A DNA stretch of 52,508 nucleotides from IMG/VR virus record IMGVR_UViG_3300036820_000468, positions 1-52,508 of that record, one strand, 5' to 3'. Position numbers and translations under genes: made by a program. Source of the DNA: a virus. Positions 46,488-52,508 of the stretch are shown in pieces. The notes beneath the pieces are model-generated. The model saw only the letters and a list, made by a program, of their open reading frames with translations, did no database searches and had not been told where the DNA came from. The number at the start of each line of letters is the position of its first letter. Positions within the stretch are counted from its first letter, which is position 1.

Positions 46488-47524
46488 GGCTTACCAAAGC
46501 CGCCACCGGGGAACAGGGCCGCGTTCACCTGGGCCTGCGAATACCCGGCCTGAATCAACTGACTTGCGATTACGTTACGATCTGTGATACCCGCTCTGTG
46601 CGCCTCGGCGATCTCTTGCGCGATAGGCACGCGCCGCGGCGGTGGCGGGGGCGGAGGTAGCCTAGGGGCTGTAACAGTTTTGACTTGCCCCGTACGCGGG
46701 TCAACAATATTGATCGTGACCGGCGTCGAGTTCCCCGCTTGCGGAATAACGATTGGCGCCATTGTCGGCGGCGCTGAAAGTTGTCCTCCGGTTCTTGCCG
46801 CGGATTGGTTCTGCTCTTTCCACACCGCAAGGTTTTGTGCGTCTGAGCGATTCGCCTCATCGACAGCCGCACGATACGCTTGGTCCTCGTTATGGTATGT
46901 CGCAAGGTTCAATGCGGTCTGCATGGCAATCGCCTCGCGCTCATCGTCGCTGCGCCCGGCAATATCGGTACGAGTCTTTGCTGAGAGATACGCGCGTTGC
47001 ATCAGTCCCGCTTGTGCGGCCCCAGCCTCCGCCTCACGAGCCTTCAACGCGGCCATTACCTCGCCGTGCCGCTGCTTCCACCATCCAGCTTGCGCTTCCG
47101 TTAGATCCGTCTTGGGCCCAGCGGTGTACTCCGCATTTGTTATCTGCGAGAACCCGCCGGGCAGTTGTTTCGCCGCAGGCCCCCAAGTTGCTATTCCTTG
47201 AGCGTCCTGCTGATTTATAGCCGCAACGTAGTTACGCTGTGCGATTTCTGCGAGTTGCTGGGGCGTGGCGTTGGGCGGGACCTTCTCGTACTTACCCGTG
47301 AGAGGCAGAGGCTTGAGCGTCCCATAATCGTAGCCCTGTTCGGCGGCGTCAAGCTGCGCTTTCTTAGTTTCCGCCGCCGTTTGCGCTTTCTCTTCATCGA
47401 TCTGCGCTTGATTGTAGGCAGTATCAGATGCGAGCCGCTGCTGGTCTTCCTGATTCTGGAAGCGCTGTTGACGGCCTTGTCCGTAACCGCCTGCCGCGCC
47501 GAGAAGCGCTGTAAGAAAGCTCAT
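46484..47524 (-). CDS. Ejection-type protein with coiled-coil N-terminus (346 aa)
   Basis: Starts MSFLTALLGAAGGYGQGRQQ, then a long Gln/Ala/Glu helix (res 20-65: QDQQRLASDTAYNQAQ-like, EEKAQTAAETKKAQLDAAEQ), a helical middle (res 160-240), a Pro run (PRLPPPPPPPRRVP) and a helical C-terminus (ASQLIQAGYSQAQVNAALF). Such internal virion proteins accompany DNA ejection in podoviruses. ATGA overlaps with both neighbours. Confidence 0.6.
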   Translation of the reverse strand: MSFLTALLGAAGGYGQGRQQRFQNQEDQQRLASDTAYNQAQIDEEKAQTAAETKKAQLDAAEQGYDYGTLKPLPLTGKYEKVPPNATPQQLAEIAQRNYVAAINQQDAQGIATWGPAAKQLPGGFSQITNAEYTAGPKTDLTEAQAGWWKQRHGEVMAALKAREAEAGAAQAGLMQRAYLSAKTRTDIAGRSDDEREAIAMQTALNLATYHNEDQAYRAAVDEANRSDAQNLAVWKEQNQSAARTGGQLSAPPTMAPIVIPQAGNSTPVTINIVDPRTGQVKTVTAPRLPPPPPPPRRVPIAQEIAEAHRAGITDRNVIASQLIQAGYSQAQVNAALFPGGGFGKP

Positions 47525-48072
47525 GCAATGTACGGCGTATTCGATGTGCCGCCAGGGTCGCCGGGCGCGTAGTATCCCGTACCGCCACTCCCATAGCCGG
47601 CACCCGCAGTCGCACCGCCGCCTCCGCCACCGGCGCTCGGCAATCCAAATGCTGCACCGGCCATCGACGAGCCTTCCCGCAATGCCTTATAGAACTGCGA
47701 GATCGCGTCGTTGTAGGCGCTCTCCTGCGCACCGGGCTCTTGAGCGTTGATCGTGCCGTACTGATTGAGCGCGGACTGATAGAGCGGTGCGTCAGCGCTA
47801 GCGATCGCTGCCGACTGCCCGACGCCTAAGTTAGAGAAATCGGAGCGGCCCGAGCCGCTGTTGGTAATACCCTTGGACGCAAGATACGACGTGAGGTTCG
47901 CATCCTCGGCGTTGAACTGCGGCTGCAGCGCGCGGTTCTGCGTTGCGATAAACGCATTGGCAGCCGGCGACGTCGTCGAGTTGACCTCACGGTCCAGCGC
48001 CTGCTGGTAATAGTTTCCCGCGTTATTCGCTGCACCACCGGCACCAGCTAGACCCGGAATAATTCCACTCAT
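47521..48072 (-). CDS. Ejection-type or internal virion protein (183 aa)
   Basis: Starts MSGIIPGLAGAGGAANNAGN, then helical Gln/Asn-rich sequence (YYQQALDREVNSTTSPAANA, YQSALNQYGTINAQEPGAQE) and a long Gly/Ala/Ser tail (res 150-180). Small hydrophobic N-terminus and Gly tail are usual in small internal virion proteins near the ejection set. ATGA overlaps on both sides. Confidence 0.6.
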   Translation of the reverse strand: MSGIIPGLAGAGGAANNAGNYYQQALDREVNSTTSPAANAFIATQNRALQPQFNAEDANLTSYLASKGITNSGSGRSDFSNLGVGQSAAIASADAPLYQSALNQYGTINAQEPGAQESAYNDAISQFYKALREGSSMAGAAFGLPSAGGGGGGATAGAGYGSGGTGYYAPGDPGGTSNTPYIA

Positions 48073-48269
48073 TGCGATGTCCCGTACGGGTTGTTCGTCG
48101 CCGTGGTTCCACCACCCGACGCGACCGGAATGTTCGCATACGGATTCATCGGCCCAGGCGAATAGAGATTGCTCTTATCCTGAAAGCCCGAAAGCAAACG
48201 CTGCAACGCCGTCACTTGCGTCGGGTTCCCCGGCGTACCGCCCTGCAACCCGGCAATCAATCCAGACAT
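48069..48269 (-). CDS. Small hypothetical virion-cluster protein (66 aa)
   Basis: The ATG at 48269 gives MSGLIAGLQGGTPGNPTQVT, similar at its start to the next gene (MSGIIPGLAG). An in-frame ATG at 48281 would add four residues. GGGAG lies upstream. Gly/Pro/Asn-rich end. It overlaps the end of the gene at 48257. Confidence 0.6.
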   Translation of the reverse strand: MSGLIAGLQGGTPGNPTQVTALQRLLSGFQDKSNLYSPGPMNPYANIPVASGGGTTATNNPYGTSQ

Positions 48270-48799
48270 CCGTACTCCCATCGCAGCATTCGAGTCATCC
48301 GGCCGCCAAGCCGCCCCATCATTCGTTTCATTCCGTCGTTGTCGAGTTCGAACGAACCGATCAATCGGCGACCGAGTTCTGAGGCCTGCGCCTCGAGCGT
48401 GCGCATAAGCTCGACGACGGCGCGGGGTGTACCAGTAATGTAAACGACGTCGCGCACATCCGATGCGGTATGGAAATCGTAGATGTCGCGGTACGCAGCT
48501 AGGCCCATCACTGGATTGAACGACCCATTAGCCGCGAGGTGCTTTCCTCCCCACGTTGCCGCCCAGACTACCGATTCCATTTCGGGCAACATCGGCGATC
48601 GAAATCCAAAATGCTGCCCCGTCGGAGGCGTTGGGACGCCGGGGAGCTTCCCCATATCTTTGAGCATCATAACCAAAAGCGCCGGAACGACCTCGACGAT
48701 ACGATGTCGTTTCCGTAGTCCGGGCGCGAGCATGGCCTCATTCTCGGGCGCAGAGCCTGCTCGGTCGGTCCAGGATTCTGGAGAACACGAAAGGTCCAT
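48257..48799 (-). CDS. GNAT-like/hypothetical virion-cluster protein (180 aa)
   Basis: Residues 22-180 include VWAATWGGKHLAANGSFNPV, DVRDVVYITGTPRAVVELMR and LGRRLIGSFELDNDGMKRMM, ending GRMTRMLRWEY. The pattern of strand, helix and an N-x(G/M) helix near the end recalls GNAT-fold proteins found in tailed phages (acyl-CoA-binding-like, often without known activity). The start is uncertain: the first ATG overlaps the previous stop (TAATG), but the hairpin repeat at 48769 then lies inside the coding sequence; an ATG at 48733 would begin after it. Confidence 0.55.
   Translation of the reverse strand: MDLSCSPESWTDRAGSAPENEAMLAPGLRKRHRIVEVVPALLVMMLKDMGKLPGVPTPPTGQHFGFRSPMLPEMESVVWAATWGGKHLAANGSFNPVMGLAAYRDIYDFHTASDVRDVVYITGTPRAVVELMRTLEAQASELGRRLIGSFELDNDGMKRMMGRLGGRMTRMLRWEYGCLD
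48769..48782 (-). repeat. Hairpin palindrome, copy 3 of 3
   Basis: TCCAGGATTCTGGA on the plus strand, followed by GAACA and preceded by TCGG, as at 7089. The four-base centre is the reverse complement of that in the other copies. It lies 17 bases after the stop of the gene at 48799. Confidence 0.6.
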
Positions 48800-49230
48800 T
48801 AATCGGTTGCCTCAACGGCCTGTACATAGACGAGGCGTGTATCGTTTGGGTCCGAACTGCGGATGATAATCGAGGCCGTCGTTCCAGTGCCTTGCGGTGT
48901 GATCTCCGAGGGGCCGTTCGGGTTAATCACCACGGCAGTCGCGGTAACGTTCGGAGGTTTACCGAACTTTGTTTTGTACGACCATACGCCAACTGCCCCG
49001 CCGGTTTGCGGCGTAAGCGGGATATACGCTGAGTCCGTCGGCGCGGCATTTGCGTTATTGGTTGCGGTAAGCGCAACGTTCCGGTTACCCGTCGCGCCGC
49101 GAATCGAACCCGGCGGCGGCAGCATCGAAACCGGCGCAAAGTACCGGCGCAGGCGATTGGCCGTACGGTGATCCTCACCCGGTTTACTGAGCCGCTCCTT
49201 ACGCTCTTGTAACGATCGAATCAACGCCAT
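48799..49230 (-). CDS. Small beta-rich tail-associated protein (143 aa)
   Basis: An Arg/Lys-rich helical start (LIRSLQERKERLSKPGEDHR) and a beta-sandwich-like C-terminal half: VGVWSYKTKFGKPPNVTATA, GTTASIIIRSSDPNDTRLVY. That pattern resembles H-type-lectin-like receptor or fibre domains of phage tails. Coupled on both ends by TAATG to the tail accessory gene and the next gene. Inferred to be part of the tail. Confidence 0.55.
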   Translation of the reverse strand: MALIRSLQERKERLSKPGEDHRTANRLRRYFAPVSMLPPPGSIRGATGNRNVALTATNNANAAPTDSAYIPLTPQTGGAVGVWSYKTKFGKPPNVTATAVVINPNGPSEITPQGTGTTASIIIRSSDPNDTRLVYVQAVEATD

Positions 49231-51395
49231 TAGGGCGCAAACGCCTCCTGCGGATTAATATCGAAGCCCCACGACAGAACCTCGAAATCGACCATGCTCG
49301 TTCCGTCTTCGGCGAGCTGCACGATAACGCTCTTGGCTTGCATCGCCGGTTCGAAGTACTTCTCAAGCTCGTTATAGGCCTCACCGTTTTGCGGCGCGAG
49401 CGTCGGATTGAACGTGAGCGTCACCACCGCTGTGCTATACGGCAGTATTTGACCGGAGTTAGGAATGATTCGTCCAGGCGAAATCTGCGCGGTGAAGTTC
49501 GCGCCAGCGTTGGCCTCAGCGTTGACCATAAAGCGATGGCAGTTCTTGAGCACCTCAGGGGTATCGAATGCGACGTACCCGGTCTGCACCATCCACGGAA
49601 TCGGATTTGTCCAATCGTCAGCCGCGTTGCCCCCGACAAGATGAATGTACGAACCGTGCGAGTTGACGAACCATACGATCGGCGGATCGGTGTTCATGCC
49701 GCTCGGGGTCGGCCCGACGCCGTACTGAATCCAGCAGCCGACTTCCCAACCAGTCCAGCGTGACCACGCGTACTGCCCGATCGCTGTCGTCGCATCGTCG
49801 TCGTAGACCACGATCGTATCGGGGTTACCTGTACCAAGGTCCATCGCCCAAAGCGCTATCGAGTTGTACATAATCGTTTCATCGACACTACCGCTGTCCA
49901 GCCCGAACTTCTGATTGAGCAATGTCAGCACTTGAAGGTCGCCCGCGACGCAACGGACGACTTGCTGATCGCCCTTCGAAGCGAGTCCCTCGGTGTACTT
50001 GATCGGCATACCGATATGCTCGGGGACGTACGATCCGGTGGCCAGACGCAGGAACTTCTTCCCCGACCACCAGACGATCTCGTTCTCGAGAACGGCACCG
50101 CAGTACGGCGATGGCATTCCATATCCAACAATCTGCGGCGTAAGCGAGAACTGATATTCGCCTTGCTGAAAATCGTAGCCCTCAATCATGTAGATGTTAT
50201 TGGTCTTAAAAAGATAGAGCGCGTTGCCCAACGGAATACACGTCTGCACGCCGGGATCGCCGTCGCCGGGGCCTGCGCTATAACCGCCGTTCGTGCCGTC
50301 GTTGGATCCGCTTGCGTCCATGCCGCCGTTTTGGATCATAAACGTAAAGGCTTCGGGTTGATCAATGTCGCACGCGAACGCCGTGTCGGGGTTATTCGGA
50401 TCGCCCCAGAACCACGCGTGGTTGTGCCAAGTGCAGCAGCCGGTAAAGGCGTTAGGGGCCATATACGAGAGCGCGATGACTCGGTTAAGCCCAAGGTCGT
50501 AACGACAAGGCCCATGCCACGATACGCCGCCGCCGGTCATGTTCGTCGGCGTACCCGATGCGGGACTGACGGCGAGCGTACTGCCCGGATCGGTACCCGC
50601 CGTAAACGTAATCGTGTATGTGATATTGTTTCCCGCGCCACCGCCGATCGCTGCGCCCATGTGAATGACCGCTTTGGGGACTGGGGGGTTACCCGATGAC
50701 TGTACCGGGTTCGGCGCGGTGATGTACGACTCGCCCAAAAACGGCGGATAGGGATTGTTGTTGTTGATATACGCCTGCGTCTGATTGAGCAGCGTGACGA
50801 GTTGCTGGGCTATCGACGATGCGTTGTCCGATCCTAAGATAATATAGTCCGATGTCGTTATCTCAGGTTCGGCGCCGTTCTGCACCGTGATACTCATCTT
50901 AGTAGTCCCGCCCGGTGCCGTTCCGGGGGCTCCGGTGATAATGATCTCGCCATTTGCCGGCGACCCGCCTGCGAGTTCGATGCCGCAGATAATAAGAATA
51001 TCGGCGCCGTTGCCGTTAGCCGCTTGGGGATCTCGCATCGTACAGAACGAAGGCGCGTTACCCGGAACGGAAAGATCGAAACTCCCTAAGTCTGCAAGGC
51101 TCAACGGTCCATTTCCGATATACAAATGGTTCCGCGCGTACACGACCAGGTTGGTAACCGGTGTCGGAAATGCCCGGTACCAGCGATAGCCCGATACGGG
51201 CGTCAGTTTGCCGCCCGAGGGCAAAACGTCGCGATGCACACCCGTGCGTTTGCCCCAGGCGCCTTGACGCTTATAGACGAGATTATCAACTGCGGTCAGT
51301 CCGCTTCCGCCAACCAGCGGCGGCGACGTCGACTCAAAGAGTACGCCCGTAGCGGGGAACGAACCGTAGCGGGACTGCGGAGCAGCAGCGGGCAT
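49230..51395 (-). CDS. Tail accessory / packaged-DNA stabilisation protein (P22 gp10-like)
   Basis: A 721-residue protein. N-terminal and C-terminal parts have the repeats of a beta-propeller-like fold: LVVYARNHLYIGNG, CTWHNHAWFWGDPNNPDTAF, QTCIPLGNALYLFKTNNIYM and GYGMPSPYCGAVLENEIVWW, as in P22 gp10 and related proteins that close the portal channel and attach the spike. Residues about 148-282 are an inserted beta domain (IILGSDNASSIAQQLVTLLN ... NNITYTITFTAGTD) shared with the adaptor at 51396. The ATG follows the adaptor TAG directly. C-terminal 150 residues probably contact other tail parts. Confidence 0.75.
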   Translation of the reverse strand: MPAAAPQSRYGSFPATGVLFESTSPPLVGGSGLTAVDNLVYKRQGAWGKRTGVHRDVLPSGGKLTPVSGYRWYRAFPTPVTNLVVYARNHLYIGNGPLSLADLGSFDLSVPGNAPSFCTMRDPQAANGNGADILIICGIELAGGSPANGEIIITGAPGTAPGGTTKMSITVQNGAEPEITTSDYIILGSDNASSIAQQLVTLLNQTQAYINNNNPYPPFLGESYITAPNPVQSSGNPPVPKAVIHMGAAIGGGAGNNITYTITFTAGTDPGSTLAVSPASGTPTNMTGGGVSWHGPCRYDLGLNRVIALSYMAPNAFTGCCTWHNHAWFWGDPNNPDTAFACDIDQPEAFTFMIQNGGMDASGSNDGTNGGYSAGPGDGDPGVQTCIPLGNALYLFKTNNIYMIEGYDFQQGEYQFSLTPQIVGYGMPSPYCGAVLENEIVWWSGKKFLRLATGSYVPEHIGMPIKYTEGLASKGDQQVVRCVAGDLQVLTLLNQKFGLDSGSVDETIMYNSIALWAMDLGTGNPDTIVVYDDDATTAIGQYAWSRWTGWEVGCWIQYGVGPTPSGMNTDPPIVWFVNSHGSYIHLVGGNAADDWTNPIPWMVQTGYVAFDTPEVLKNCHRFMVNAEANAGANFTAQISPGRIIPNSGQILPYSTAVVTLTFNPTLAPQNGEAYNELEKYFEPAMQAKSVIVQLAEDGTSMVDFEVLSWGFDINPQEAFAP

Positions 51396-52508
51396 CTAGT
51401 ACGATGACCATCCGTAGTCGAGGTCGCTATCGTAATACCCGCCCAACGTCGGCTGCACGTCGCGCTTGGCGTCCCACTCAAGCCCCTTAGCCACTTCAAC
51501 GGCGGCGAGATAGCGCTTGAGGTAATAAGCGGCGTTACCAGTCGGGTCTTGCTTACGATTCCAATAGTCCGAGAGCACGCCGTACACTAGAACCATGTGA
51601 AACTGCGAGGGAATACCCGGCGTGTCGTTTGCAAAGAGCATGAAGTTACCGGTGCTCGAGTAGTAAAAGTTCATCGTGTCGCCGTTGGGGGTCAGATTTG
51701 CCTGCCCATTCGGCGTTACGGTAATCGTCGCACCCGTACTGATGTTGACCTGGTAGGTAATGTTCGTGCCGGGCGGGTTGAGCCCGGTGAGCGTCACTTG
51801 GTTCGCGGCCGTGCCCGACGGCTGCAGGAACGGTGTCGGGCCGATACACGCGTTGCTGTTGTTGATGAGCGTCGAGATCGATTGCGCGATCGACTCGAGC
51901 GTATCGCCCGCCTGCACGATGTAGGTCGGAACGATCACCGGCGTGTTAGGGACGTTAGCGAGAACGACCTGAATCGCATTGCCCGCAGTAATCGTGCCGT
52001 TGAACGTAAACTCTCCGGTGCCCGGACCAAGCGCGTTACCGGGACCGGGTTGCGGAAAAAGCCGAATGTAACCCGCGAACATCTCACGGTAAACGTACGG
52101 CTGCCCCGTGCTTAAAGTATCGTCGGCCCAGTACGCATCGAACTCGTTGAAGCTCTTGCTCTCCAACGTGTAGGTTTGCTGCCCCGCGGGCGTGTACTCG
52201 ACGCGTGTAAGCGACTGCGTGTCGGGTGGCACGGGATAGTCTAAGACTGGAAACACCGGAACGGTTACGAACTTGTCGGAAATCATCGGCGCAAGGCCCG
52301 TGTCGCCGACGAACTGCCCGAGCATGATGTTGAGATCTTGTGCAACGGTGTCCTGGGCGTAATCGCCGGTTACGGGAATCGGATCACCGGTCAAGGGCCC
52401 CGGCTCACGAAGCAGATGCCAGATGCGATTCTGCATCGTTTGAAACGTCAGTTGTCCGGGGATTTGTGCCGGCGGATTGAGCAACAACCGGCCGCCGTTT
52501 TTGCCGAG
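51396..52508 (-). CDS. Head-tail adaptor protein with inserted beta domain (5' end cut by window)
   Basis: Open to the right edge. The helical N-terminal part (LTFQTMQNRIWHLLREPGPL, DTVAQDLNIMLGQFVGDTG) followed by VLDYPVPPDTQSLTRVEYTP and GYIRLFPQPG matches podovirus adaptor/tail-tube type proteins that sit under the portal. Residues about 157-262 are an inserted beta domain (YIVQAGDTLESIAQSISTLI, NITYQVNISTGATITVT) also present in the next protein. Then DTPGIPSQFHMVLVYGVLSD and YYLKRYLAAVEVAKGLEWDA complete the adaptor. A TTG at 52487 could start translation, but in-frame sequence continues to the edge, so the true start is probably outside. Confidence 0.75.
   Translation of the reverse strand, partial: LGKNGGRLLLNPPAQIPGQLTFQTMQNRIWHLLREPGPLTGDPIPVTGDYAQDTVAQDLNIMLGQFVGDTGLAPMISDKFVTVPVFPVLDYPVPPDTQSLTRVEYTPAGQQTYTLESKSFNEFDAYWADDTLSTGQPYVYREMFAGYIRLFPQPGPGNALGPGTGEFTFNGTITAGNAIQVVLANVPNTPVIVPTYIVQAGDTLESIAQSISTLINNSNACIGPTPFLQPSGTAANQVTLTGLNPPGTNITYQVNISTGATITVTPNGQANLTPNGDTMNFYYSSTGNFMLFANDTPGIPSQFHMVLVYGVLSDYWNRKQDPTGNAAYYLKRYLAAVEVAKGLEWDAKRDVQPTLGGYYDSDLDYGWSSY

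Overview
The window is most of the genome of a tailed DNA phage (Caudoviricetes), probably short-tailed. It has a P22-like portal, a scaffold, a capsid protein, an adaptor, a gp10-like tail accessory protein, ejection-type proteins and a beta-helix tail spike. No tape measure, sheath, integrase, ribosomal RNA or tRNA gene was seen. The host cannot be fixed from sequence. It uses Sec-type signal peptides and Pro/Thr-rich linkers, and the DNA is fairly GC-rich.

Layout. Bases 1-18391 are almost entirely minus strand. In transcription order they hold small early-type or unknown genes (18391 down to 16324), a membrane protein, a putative small terminase, a LuxR-type HTH protein, the large terminase (with an intein), accessory virion genes, portal, an HNH gene, scaffold, capsid, a second structural protein, the tail spike, and an HNH gene cut by the window edge. 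Bases 18392-18828 are a control region with palindromes, phased repeats and divergent promoters. Bases 18829-21449 are a plus-strand operon of small genes closed by a strong hairpin terminator. Bases 21576-24012 hold two minus-strand genes, one a primase-polymerase/helicase, separated by a nested inverted repeat around a promoter. Bases 24103-36985 are the plus-strand replication and recombination operon: SF2 helicase (intein-bearing), UDG-DNA polymerase fusion, RecB-type nuclease, Sak4-like ATPase, OB-fold protein, VRR-NUC-like nuclease, HTH protein, a secreted phosphoesterase and many small genes. From 36813 to the right end everything is minus strand again: endonuclease VII-like gene, lysis cassette (M15 peptidase and small membrane proteins), two exported late proteins, ejection proteins, tail accessory and adaptor proteins. 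The adaptor runs off the right edge. The two ends of the window therefore look like neighbouring parts of one late operon in a circular or circularly permuted genome.

Genes are tightly packed, with ATGA, GTGA and TAATG overlaps throughout, which suggests translational coupling. Homing-type endonucleases are abundant: four HNH or endonuclease VII-like genes, a LAGLIDADG intein in the terminase, and an EDxHD/Vsr-like endonuclease gene lying in another reading frame inside the helicase intein.

The two most unusual items are (1) the helicase intein at 25587-26429, whose endonuclease gene is overprinted in the +1 frame of an intact splicing frame, and (2) the Sak4/RecA-like ATPase at 31126-31890, which is circularly permuted so that its Walker A motif lies at the extreme C-terminus. 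Other points of interest are a three-copy hairpin after stop codons, the structured control regions, a secreted phosphoesterase and signal-peptide late proteins.
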